Assembly (NCBI GenBank): GCA_003024985.2 | Contig: PXIH01S0006227.1 | DNA length: 11,198 nucleotides | From: Euperipatoides rowelli | Taxonomy: Eukaryota > Onychophora > Udeonychophora > Euonychophora > Peripatopsidae | Strand: one strand, 5' to 3' | Shown here: positions 1-7,230 of the stretch, piece after piece | How positions within the stretch are numbered: position 1 is the first letter of the stretch | Layout: the number at the start of each line of letters is the position of its first letter | Program-made: the position numbers and the translations under genes | Notes under the pieces: generated by a model | Seen by the model: the letters and a program-made list of their open reading frames with translations, nothing else | What the model was told of the DNA's origin: nothing | The model's database searches: none

Positions 1-113
1 GCAAAGTTTAAAAGGTAAAATATTATATTTAAAAAATATTCCTTAATTTCAAACTAGTAAGTCATTATAAAAACTGTATGTAAAAATAATATAAATTATT
101 TGAAAGTATACAG

Positions 114-146
114 TTATAATCCCCAATATTAAGGACAGGATTATAA
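114..146. repeat. Small perfect hairpin
   Basis: TTATAATCC (114-122) and its exact reverse complement GGATTATAA (138-146) enclose a 15-nt loop. The stem is 9 bp. It may be chance in AT-rich DNA or a relic of a transposon end; no TA or TTAA flank supports the latter. Confidence 0.4.
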
Positions 147-687
147 TGAAAGTGGGGCGAGGAGTAAAATGGTTGCGTAATTTGGAATTCCTGATCAAGA
201 CTTAAAACTCATTTATACTTCTACACAATGCTTGTCTGTTGCGTAAAATGGATAGCATTGCATAATATTAATTTTTACGCAGAGATATTTGTTTGCTCTC
301 CATCTTGTTTGCCATATAACCGATCATATCATGGATTTTCTAAATAGAGTAGACACGCTGTTAGTTTTTGCCCCAATTGATTTAGTTTGAAAATATTGTA
401 TTTCAATAATTTGATTTGATATTATTTTCCAATTGGTTTAATTAATTTAATACAGTAGTTATCATATGCAGATTGTTTAAAAAAACAGCGTATTTGAAAA
501 TAGATTTTATTTAAAATACGGTACTTTATTCATAAAAAAAAAGGAATGGATATACATTTTAACAACAATGTAAATAAACTATTTTATGTTTTCCATTTAA
601 AATAAAGTATACAACTTTGTTTATGAGACATATTAAAACAATGGAGAGCTGTTCCATAAAAATATAAATGAAACTAACTTTACATTT

Positions 688-715
688 TATATACTGTATG
701 TAGTACCAGTATATA
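688..715. repeat. Perfect 9-bp inverted repeat
   Basis: TATATACTG (688-696) pairs exactly with CAGTATATA (707-715) across a 10-nt loop. The sequence is simple enough that chance occurrence in AT-rich DNA is possible. Confidence 0.4.
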
Positions 716-776
716 CAATATATTGGAATCCTCGATTAAGGATTGACATGAGCCTGGCATTATTTTGTCAGTTTGA

Positions 777-830
777 CAGGTGGTTTGACAATTTATCTGT
801 AAATTAAACTATTTCCTTCCAAACCACCTG
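777..830. repeat. Nested hairpin with 11-bp GC-containing outer stem
   Basis: CAGGTGGTTTG (777-787) is exactly repeated in inverse orientation as CAAACCACCTG (820-830). Between them lies a second perfect stem, AATTTA (790-795) with TAAATT (800-805). The outer stem is GC-richer than its surroundings, so chance is a weaker explanation than for the AT hairpins nearby. It could be a folded non-coding RNA element or the compact end of a foldback element; function is unknown. Confidence 0.5.
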
Positions 831-956
831 CTAGAATTTCACTTTTAATTTATTAAATTAGTCTAATTCAGAGTGTATGCCCATGCCCAAGGATCTAAAG
901 CATCTCACATGATTCACCTAGTGCGCAAAAGCCTGTAACTGAGAAGTACCTAACCA

Positions 957-1218
957 TTGGAAAGCCTAAGTCTCATTTTACTGCTTTTTTTAATATCTGT
1001 GCATGTATTTTGTCATTATGGAAGGGCTGCGGAAGTTGTGTCAAAATTGATCAAAATTGATTATTTCACTTCTAGATTATCATAGGGTGGGGCATAGTGG
1101 ATTTAATACATAGTAGGACATAGGGTTCAGGGTAACAGTAAGCTTAGGACTGTGAATTAAAAAAATTAGGCTGCTATACATCTTAATCATGTGACTAAAT
1201 GTGACTTAAGCCTTCCAG
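957..1218. repeat. Diverged inverted repeat, possible relic MITE or two opposed SINE fragments
   Basis: TGGAAAGCCTAAGTCTCATT (958-977) resembles the reverse complement of 1196-1217, which reads TGGAAGGCTTAAGTCACATT, with 4 differences over these 20 bases. The same AAGCCTAAGT core recurs in direct orientation at about 1287. The span of about 260 bp would suit a small inverted-repeat element, but no target-site duplication is evident. The internal sequence was not recognised. Confidence 0.3.
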
Positions 1219-1424
1219 TTTCTAAGCACTCGTTGCAACTGAACGTTATTATTTGAGAACAGTAAATGACACTACCCATAGCATATAAGCCTAAGTTACA
1301 CATACAAATTGCATAACAAGACATTATTTATTATTATTATTTCAAGGACTTGTTACAAGTAAAGGAGAAAACAAAGCAAAGAAGTGCAAAACCAAACAAA
1401 TTTACTAAAAAAATTTAAACAAAC

Positions 1425-1464
1425 ATTAAATTAGGAGTATTAGCGCTAATAGTCCTAATTTAAT
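1425..1464. repeat. 40-bp near-perfect palindrome without loop
   Basis: The left half (1425-1444, starting ATTAAATTAGGA and ending TTAGC) matches the reverse complement of the right half (1445-1464, GCTAAT to TTTAAT) at 19 of 20 positions. The centre is AGC|GCT with no spacer, and the only mismatch is at 1437 opposite 1452. Similarity ends sharply outside the 40 bp. Such a dyad could be a cruciform-forming site, a protein-binding site or a tail-to-tail fusion of a short element. Confidence 0.85.
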
Positions 1465-1939
1465 ATCCTACTAAGCCAATAATCCTTTAAGGGGACACAT
1501 GGATCAGGAATGACAAAAATGCTTAAAATTTTCAAAAAAAAAAATATCTTTGTTTATTTCAATAGTTTTATTCTTTAATTTTTTTATAAAGTTAATGGTG
1601 ATTAAAAGAAATTATATTTATGCTCAAAAATTAATATTTAGTGAGCTTATAATTTTAAAATTTGAAATACCTATAAAAATGCTATTAGAATCAGCCATTT
1701 TGAAATTTATAATATCAAAACCAAAGCTTCTATATTTGTCAAAAAATTATACTTGTTTTAACTGTTAGTATCAATATCCAGATAACAAAGCTTATGTTTA
1801 GTGGAACTAGTTATTATTGATTCAAAGATCAGGAAAATAAAACAAAATTAAAAATAAAAAAAAAATAGAAAAATAAATTATCTAAATGGTTCGACAATTA
1901 ACTTGTCTTCTTCAGTGAAGCAAACAGTAGATGGAGTCC

Positions 1940-1966
1940 AGACAAAGAAAAATTTTTCTTTTGTCT
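1940..1966. repeat. Inverted repeat with AT core
   Basis: AGACAAAGAAAAA (1940-1952) pairs with TTTTTCTTTTGTCT (1953-1966) with a single one-base bulge and no loop. The inner GAAAAATTTTTC (1947-1958) is a perfect dyad. It lies about 80 bp left of the pogo-like element. No function is assigned. Confidence 0.5.
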
Positions 1967-2047
1967 ATTATTATTATTTTAAACACAATACATCACATAT
2001 GATTCTAAAATTTTATAATTATTATTATAATACTTTTTATACCTATA

Positions 2048-2599
2048 CAGTTAATTCTTGATTTACACTAATTTGATTTGCATGTTTTTAGAATAACACT
2101 ATTTAAGATTTACTGCAACTTCTCAAATTACATGATTTGAAATAACACCGTTTGAAAAAAAGATGTACTGTACAGTATGTAGGCCTACTTAATTTCACAA
2201 TGAAAAGCTGTCAAAAATAAAAAGTAATGAAGCTTCTATCTATGCTTTTGTTAATGTTTTGATAATCTGAGAGAATTGAATTAATTAATTTATTTCAAAT
2301 TCATTAGAATTCTTTATGGGAATGTTTTTTATGAATAAATGTTATGTCTATTAGTCTAAATTCAAATCCATCCCTTCACTAATACCCACATCTATATGTA
2401 CAATGTTTATAAAATTAACATACAAGAGGTTAATAATAGTGAATAGATTAAAAGAAATGGTGTTTTTGTTTTCATTACTTCCCATAATCCTTAGCATTTC
2501 CATTATTTCCTATGGAAAATTAATATTTGATTTACATGTTTTTGATTTACACGCTAATTTCCAACAACACTACCCCCAGTGTAAATCAAGAATTAACTC
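2048..2599. mobile_element. Non-autonomous pogo/Tigger-like (Tc1/mariner superfamily) element, about 552 bp
   Basis: The two ends form terminal inverted repeats: the left starts CAGTTAATTCTTGATTTACA (from 2048) and the right end (2578-2599), read on the other strand, starts GAGTTAATTCTTGATTTACA. They match at 21 of 22 positions. A TA dinucleotide flanks each end (2046-2047 and 2600-2601), the target-site duplication of this superfamily. Termini beginning CAGT and subterminal GATTTAC words (2060, 2107, 2529, 2544, plus the inverted terminal copy) resemble known pogo/Tigger ends; the subfamily is inferred from memory of such ends. There is no transposase: the only frame (2403-2606) runs out through the right repeat and looks spurious. 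It must have relied on a transposase supplied elsewhere. Confidence 0.8.
2166..2188. repeat. Two adjacent perfect palindromes inside the pogo-like element
   Basis: TACTGTACAGTA (2166-2177) and GTAGGCCTAC (2179-2188) are each perfectly self-complementary and separated by one base. The TAGGCCTA word is common in dispersed repeats of many marine invertebrates (recollection, not tested here). They are interior to the mobile element and probably part of its sequence. Confidence 0.5.
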
Positions 2600-2601
2600 T
2601 A

Positions 2602-2659
2602 TTTGAATTAACAATGGTTTTATATTGATTATACAGTATTATATTCTTTTATTCTTAGA
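2602..2659 (+). other. Probable 3' splice site (branch point, polypyrimidine tract, acceptor)
   Basis: A pyrimidine-rich run, TATTCTTTTATTCTTAG, ends with AG at 2657-2658 right before the large reading frame. A branch-point-like GAATTAAC lies about 48 nt upstream (around 2605-2612). The coding frame is also open back to 2612 but hits TAA at 2609-2611, so coding would begin at the acceptor. If exonic sequence starts at 2659, that single A either belongs to the 5' UTR or is the third base of a split codon from an upstream exon outside the window. Confidence 0.6.
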
Positions 2660-5620
2660 ATGCTTCAAGATGCCAATTCAGGTCCAACTTCACCTCAAAA
2701 GACTGGCCACTCACCAATAAAGGTAAAACATGTTGAACTTTATGATATTATATACTCTATCTCTGACAAGTTTTTGAACAATGAGATAAGGGATTTTATG
2801 AACTCACCGCAATTAAATTCAAGAGAACAGTCTAAAGTGGGTCAGTCTTCAAATTTAAAATCAAATAATTCTATTCAAGGTAGCTCTCCTATGAAATTTG
2901 AGACAGAATTGAATAAAGCTGAGAGTAAACAAACAATATACTCCAATTCCAGTAATCATTCTTATAAAACAGATACATATAATTCATGTTTACATGATAA
3001 ACAACCTTCTACTACTACTAAAATCTTTGTGAGTATTGAAAATAATGAAAAATCTAGACATAAACCAAAAAGTATAGCAGATCCTTTATTCAAACTACAA
3101 GATTCTTTCAGTTCGCAGGAACATTATATTGATCACATATCCCGACAGTTAAAATCTAATGATATATTACAAGATAAAACTGCATCAAATTTTAAATTAC
3201 TTACGGACGAGAAAATCCAAACTGAGAATTTATATAAATGTTCAAACCAGTTAATTATTCCAAAAACAATTATACCAAAAACAGAAAATAGTAATACTTG
3301 TCCTTCTGATATATCAATAGAAAATTCAGATCAAATCACAAATCTATCATTAAAACCAATTTTTCGAATAGGAATTAAACCTCCCAGAGCTTCTCAACGA
3401 TGCCTTAGTTCATCTAGGCCAGCTGTTATACCTCCAGTGCATTTGACTTCAAATCAAAATAGTAGTAGTAAAGAGCTAAATGAACTAAGATGTTCCCAAG
3501 AAGTATTCAACCCACCATCCAAAGAAATTTTAAAATGTTGTAATAATGGGAAATTAAATGCCAATTTTCAATGTCCCAATGAAATGAAAACAAATACAGA
3601 ATCCTTATGTTGTAAGAAAACTGGTTTTAATAGAATCGTTAATTCAAGGTTTAATAAATCTTTCAGTTCTTCTGATACAGATTCACCAAGCAGTCAAGGA
3701 AGCTGTCATATTAGAGTTAGCTTTAATAGACCATCCACCAGTTTTAGTTCTGTTAGTAGTTCTATGCAATCGGTTCCAGCAAAGTATTCATCTGAAGATC
3801 AATCTAGTCCTCTCACAACAAAGCAAAAGAAAAGTAAGAATTATCGGAATGTAATTAATGAATCTAACAAAATTATTTACAAGAATTTTATTAAATTTAT
3901 TAGAAATATTTTTTTTAGACATTTACTACCAACAACTCGACATTTTTGTAATATTGTTGAATTACCTATCCAAAAGATGATAAGAACTTCATCAGTTAAA
4001 GACAAAAAACTATCATGTAACAGAATTTCAGTATCTAAAAATTTTAATCAACCTTTAATAAAGCAAAGCAATTACTTGCCAAACAAGACAAACTTTAAAC
4101 TATTTTTAAGGAATTTGTTGGTATATTGTAAATCTTTAAATGTTCCTGAAACTTCAAAAATAACTTTCTTGAAAGGAATTTGTGAAAACAATAATTCATA
4201 CAATGATTTGACAATTTCAAAACAAAGTATGGTCAAACAAACTAATGTTTCAAATTCACCAGTAGGACATGTAAAGAAATCATTAGTGCCGAGTATGGAT
4301 GAATTTACATCTTCAAATTGTCTTGTCCAATCAAAATTGTTTGACATAAGCAATAATTTCAGCACTTTCCCTGTTCACCAAATATATAAATCACATATTT
4401 ATAAAGATTTAAACAAATATGAATCAAAGAACAAATCAATGGATAATATGAATCTCGTTGATTCAGTAATATCTAGCAAACTGATGGACAAGTCTCAAGG
4501 AAAAATTATGAATATTGCAGAAAAAGATCATAATAATATTTCTAAATGTGATGTCCTAAGTACTTCAAAAAGAAAAGATCGACCTGGAAAGAAAAATATT
4601 GAAATTTCAATTAGAGATGATGAAATAATTGGCTTGAATCCCAATCAATCAAAAGATAATTTAGGCTCTGTTACTTCATCGTGTTTGTCAGAAGATGAAA
4701 GAATTGATGAAATTGTTTTTACACGGGAAGATTTACAATCAAATAAGAATCGAAATTTCTCAAAAAAACCACCTTTGCCACCAAAAAAAAATTTGACTAA
4801 TAAGCAAAAAAACTCACATTTATCTTGTATTAATATTCATTCATCATTCACAAATGTCAAATCCGCTACTTCGTCACATAAAAGTAAAGTAAGAAAAAAA
4901 CTTGGCAAGTATGGTATTTCCAAACCAGTAACTGATATTTTCAGAATGGAAATGAAGCCCAGCAGTTTAAAATCATCAGGTGATATCAACTCAATAAAAA
5001 TATTAAACAATAAAAGTGGCAATCTTAATTCTAAACATAAAGTTAGCGTACAATCCTTGGACAATAATGAGGCAGAAAATCATAATACAAATTTAATCCA
5101 TCCTATAAAACAGCCTTTAAATAAATGTATTGATAATTCTTCCAATAATAAACCAAATATTGATGAACAAACATCAAAGTTAATTGATATTTTTAATTCA
5201 CAAAAAACTCGATCATTCTATGAAGAAGATATAGAGTCAATGTCTACTCCAACAGATAATTTACAACGATATGTTGATGAAACTAAGTTAGGAGTTTTGG
5301 ATGAGAGTCTAAAATCAAATGAACTTCCTATATCTGTTAAAAAATCACCTCATACTTTGACTGTTCATCAGAAAAACTTATTATTAAACTCTAAAACATC
5401 ACCAATGAATTCCAGAAATCAAATTGCCCATCTCACTTATTGTCTACACCCAGAACAAACACAAAATGATCTAAATTTAGAGTCAAAACTAAATGATTTT
5501 CATTCTCTTATTTCTTCAAGAAATTTTACTAATACCAAATTGGCAAAAAATAGTAATAAAATAAAAACATCCTACGGATTCTCATCCAAATTTAGTTCAA
5601 TTTATCCAACAATCAAATAA
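2660..5620 (+). CDS. Uncharacterised large disordered protein, 986 residues from one exon
   Basis: I do not recognise this protein. The frame runs 986 codons without a stop in DNA where stops are frequent, so it is almost certainly selected. It is rich in Ser, Asn, Lys and Thr, with no signal peptide, clear membrane span or catalytic motif. Residues 24-47 look helical (VKHVELYDIIYSISDKF). Three S-P-x-K sites of CDK type lie near the start (Ser11, Ser18, Ser76), with more S-P sites scattered to the end. A Ser-rich patch containing SSSDTDSPSSQ begins at 335. Two basic, aromatic amphipathic stretches are centred on 409-424 (NFIKFIRNIFFRHLLP) and 478-490 (NFKLFLRNLLVYC). KKPPLPPKK (702-710) is an SH3-binding type motif, and KRKDRPGKK near 638 is a possible nuclear signal. 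This fits a scaffold or regulatory protein, which is only inference. The first ATG is used; upstream coding exons beyond the acceptor are possible. Confidence 0.8.
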   Translation: MLQDANSGPTSPQKTGHSPIKVKHVELYDIIYSISDKFLNNEIRDFMNSPQLNSREQSKVGQSSNLKSNNSIQGSSPMKFETELNKAESKQTIYSNSSNHSYKTDTYNSCLHDKQPSTTTKIFVSIENNEKSRHKPKSIADPLFKLQDSFSSQEHYIDHISRQLKSNDILQDKTASNFKLLTDEKIQTENLYKCSNQLIIPKTIIPKTENSNTCPSDISIENSDQITNLSLKPIFRIGIKPPRASQRCLSSSRPAVIPPVHLTSNQNSSSKELNELRCSQEVFNPPSKEILKCCNNGKLNANFQCPNEMKTNTESLCCKKTGFNRIVNSRFNKSFSSSDTDSPSSQGSCHIRVSFNRPSTSFSSVSSSMQSVPAKYSSEDQSSPLTTKQKKSKNYRNVINESNKIIYKNFIKFIRNIFFRHLLPTTRHFCNIVELPIQKMIRTSSVKDKKLSCNRISVSKNFNQPLIKQSNYLPNKTNFKLFLRNLLVYCKSLNVPETSKITFLKGICENNNSYNDLTISKQSMVKQTNVSNSPVGHVKKSLVPSMDEFTSSNCLVQSKLFDISNNFSTFPVHQIYKSHIYKDLNKYESKNKSMDNMNLVDSVISSKLMDKSQGKIMNIAEKDHNNISKCDVLSTSKRKDRPGKKNIEISIRDDEIIGLNPNQSKDNLGSVTSSCLSEDERIDEIVFTREDLQSNKNRNFSKKPPLPPKKNLTNKQKNSHLSCINIHSSFTNVKSATSSHKSKVRKKLGKYGISKPVTDIFRMEMKPSSLKSSGDINSIKILNNKSGNLNSKHKVSVQSLDNNEAENHNTNLIHPIKQPLNKCIDNSSNNKPNIDEQTSKLIDIFNSQKTRSFYEEDIESMSTPTDNLQRYVDETKLGVLDESLKSNELPISVKKSPHTLTVHQKNLLLNSKTSPMNSRNQIAHLTYCLHPEQTQNDLNLESKLNDFHSLISSRNFTNTKLAKNSNKIKTSYGFSSKFSSIYPTIK

Positions 5621-5855
5621 ATTCTATTAATCATCAATTTCTATTTCTTTTTCACTCATGATTATTTAGTGAACTTTACAAAATAGAAAGAAATTTAACA
5701 TAATAACCAAACACTGAGATTTTTGAATGTTATTATGGTATGAAAATATTAAATATTAAATGTAACTTGAAATAATATATTAAACATATTTCATAATAAA
5801 AAGCATGAATATGTTCTTTCGGCATTGTTTAATAAATTTATTGACTTCAGTTCAT
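5621..5855 (+). terminator. 3' UTR with two poly(A) signals
   Basis: After the TAA at 5618-5620 the sequence is AT-rich and non-coding. Canonical AATAAA hexamers occur at 5795-5800 and 5831-5836. The second is followed by T/GT-rich DNA around 5850-5870 that could be a downstream element, so cleavage is expected near 5815-5855. A 9-bp stem, CATAATAAC (5699-5707) with GTTATTATG (5729-5737), could fold in the transcript. The exact cleavage site cannot be set from sequence alone. Confidence 0.55.
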
Positions 5856-5966
5856 TGTTTTAACTCTTTTACAAACTTAAAGTGTATTATAATGTAAATG
5901 TTATTTCCAACTTGTCAATTTAGTTTTATTTTATTCCCAAAATTTATTTTTAATTCATCGAGAAGC

Positions 5967-6476
5967 AAAGCAAACATCCTAAATTCCCTTTAACATTACA
6001 TCATGAATCTTCTTTTTGTTTAGTAAATATTGGTATAAAATTTAAGTTTAAAGTCTTTTAAATAGAATGAGAAATTTACTATTATATTTAAAAAGTCTTG
6101 AAAATTAAAGTTTTTTTTTAAAAAAAAAAAGTTACCCGTCATAAACAGAATAAACTCCATTTGAATACATGGTAATGCATTTTAATTTAACTTATTATTT
6201 TAATCAAGCCTTACTATTACGGTTCTTAGAGAGCCAACATACTGAGTTAAAAAAAACGATGAGGTGTCGTAAGCCAGGAAAAAAACATTCCAAAGCTGTC
6301 TCAACTGAGACACGAACCTTGAACATCTCAGGTTATGTCTTCGCACTCACTTTCAGCCTGCATTGCTACAGACTGAACCTCGAGTATGGGACTTGAAAAT
6401 TGAAGTTTTATATCAATATTTACTAAACAAAAAGGTTAATGACATCATGTCAAAGGGAGCTCTAGATGTTTGCTTT
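5967..6476. mobile_element. Inverted-repeat (foldback or TIR-type) element, about 510 bp
   Basis: The arm at 5967-6055 aligns with the reverse complement of 6390-6476 over about 88 bp. Shared blocks in order are AAAGCAAACATC, CCCTTT-ACAT, CTTTTTGTTTAGTAAATATT, G-TATAAAA and AAGTC. The arms are diverged but unmistakable. The interior (6056-6389) carries a T9/A11 run (6111-6130), a perfect GTCTCA/TGAGAC dyad (6298-6311) and a hairpin at 6352-6377 (TTCAG...CTGAA). No protein frame of substance exists (6169-6396 looks spurious). No target-site duplication was found at the arm ends, so the family is unassigned. It may be a MITE, or two opposed copies of a shorter repeat. Confidence 0.6.
6298..6377. 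repeat. Two hairpins in the interior of the inverted-repeat element
   Basis: GTCTCAACTGAGAC (6298-6311) has a perfect 6-bp stem. TTCAGCCTGCATTGCTACAG (from 6352, ending CTGAA at 6377) forms an 11-bp stem with two mismatches that would be G-U pairs in RNA. The sequence here is less AT-rich than the surroundings. A weak resemblance to a tRNA B box exists on the minus strand but no A box at the right spacing, so a SINE head is not supported. Confidence 0.4.
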
Positions 6477-6518
6477 ATTTACTAAGCATTCAACTGGGCT
6501 CTCATAATGGATTTATTT

Positions 6519-6606
6519 TAACACGATGCCATTATCCTCCTTTTTGTTTCGTAAACAATTGTATAAAACTTATATTTTCACACCTTTTAAAATGAAATCA
6601 GAAAAT
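6519..6606 (+). repeat. Third, direct copy of the arm sequence
   Basis: CTTTTTGTTTCGTAAACAAT (6540-6559) followed by TGTATAAAACTTATATTTTC and CCTTTTAAAATGAAAT corresponds block by block to 6011-6075 in the left arm of the neighbouring element, in the same orientation. Identity is lower than between the two arms. It lies about 43 bp beyond the right arm, so copies run left, inverted, left. This suggests a repeated module rather than a simple two-ended transposon. Confidence 0.5.
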
Positions 6607-6638
6607 TTGGTGAATTAAACAGACATTATTTCCAGAGG

Positions 6639-6895
6639 TGAGTCACTCTGTGCCCATTTTGGCCCTCAAAAACCCAAATGGAGATATTAGTCGCACATGA
6701 CTTAATGCAAATTAATTTAATTACTAAACTCATAGAATATCATCAACATAATATCCATGGTATTCTAGGTCTTTTAAATGTATATGGAATGAAGAGTGTG
6801 AATAAACTTTTCAAATTTTATAAGATTCTCTCTGTTCAGCCACTCTCCTAGTACGTCCAAATTTTAATAGCTTTTTTATATAAAATGTGATAGAC
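6639..6895 (+). pseudogene. pol: Ty3/gypsy element 1: reverse transcriptase remnants
   Basis: The + strand from 6639 encodes a fingers-type motif (VSHSVPILALKNPNGDI, then LNAN after a stop), matching the 'SPxVxVxKxxGxxR...LN' block of gypsy reverse transcriptases. About 60 bases on, IWNEECE followed by TFQIL marks the tail ('W..EC..AF..LK'), and ATLLVRPNFN the segment just before RNase H. Everything between, including the catalytic palm with its Y/F-x-D-D, is absent: roughly 60 bases stand in for several hundred. Several stops and shifts are present. The gag, protease and 5' LTR of this element were not found upstream. Confidence 0.6.
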
Positions 6896-7230
6896 AGTAT
6901 CTAACATGGCTGTTGGTGCTGTTTTGGAGCAACATATGAAAATGGAGAGTGCCATCCAATTGTCTACTGTAAGAGGAGGCTGAACAGAGCAGAATGTAAT
7001 TATTCTGGAATTGAAAATGAAGCTTTAGCTTTGGTATTTGCTCTGGAGCAATTCCATCATATTGTTTATGGGTACAAAATAATATAAATCCTTATCATTT
7101 TTGTTTATACTCAACCAAAAGAATCAGCACATAGCAAGGTGGCATACAGGAATTTGATATGAAAATTGGCATAATGCTGGAAAGGAAAACATAGTTGCAG
7201 ATATTTTGAATAGAAGTGAGGGAACACAAT
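6896..7230 (+). pseudogene. pol: Ty3/gypsy element 1: RNase H remnant
   Basis: SNMAVGAVLEQ (6900-6932) is the strand around the first RNase H aspartate, with a small indel just before it. After a frame change, YSGIENEALALVFALEQF (7001-7054) contains the conserved glutamate helix. GKENIVADILNRSEG (about 7177-7221) is the typical last RNase H block of gypsy elements, carrying its aspartate. At least three frame changes and one internal stop separate these pieces. The order and spacing match an ordinary gypsy pol, so this is decay in place rather than scattered fragments. Confidence 0.8.

Larger units (their letters stand above)
1..2047. other. Non-coding AT-rich flank, probably intron or upstream region of the large exon
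   Basis: No open reading frame here looks like a protein. The one longer frame (1550-1768) is a run of Phe, Ile, Leu and Lys codons expected from A/T homopolymers. The stretch is strongly AT-rich with poly(A)/poly(T) tracts (for example 1540-1551 and 1855-1864) and several short inverted repeats, listed separately. No tRNA or rRNA was seen. Because a splice acceptor lies at 2657-2658, at least the right-hand part is probably an intron. No promoter could be assigned. Confidence 0.6.

Noticed and set aside
1485-1535. TTTAAGGGG... resembling the end of a TTAA-target (Kolobok or piggyBac type) transposon
   Set aside because: No opposite end with the reverse complement or second TTAA was found in the flank, so a single short resemblance is insufficient.
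1550-1768. 72-codon + strand reading frame
   Set aside because: Composition is that of translated A/T-rich DNA (Phe, Ile, Leu, Lys, Asn); it has no motif, lies in a non-coding flank and has no splice context.
2403-2606. 67-codon + strand reading frame
   Set aside because: It overlaps the right end of the pogo-like element, including its terminal inverted repeat, and ends in flanking DNA. No transposase motif is present.
2710-2885. Potential splice donors AAAGGTAAAA (near 2718) and CAAGGTAGCT (near 2876) inside the exon
   Set aside because: The reading frame continues uninterrupted for over 900 codons beyond them, so use as regular donors is unlikely.
4072-5064. Two minus-strand frames opposite the large exon (4072-4365 and 4837-5064)
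   Set aside because: They are antisense shadows of the long + strand coding frame with no independent signals.
6169-6396. 75-codon + strand reading frame
   Set aside because: It lies inside the inverted-repeat element and spans its internal hairpins; the translated sequence has no recognisable feature.
6280-6400. Possible tRNA-derived SINE head on the minus strand
   Set aside because: A B-box-like GGTTCGTGTC is present but there is no matching A box at the usual distance, no tRNA fold and no poly(A)-type tail in register.
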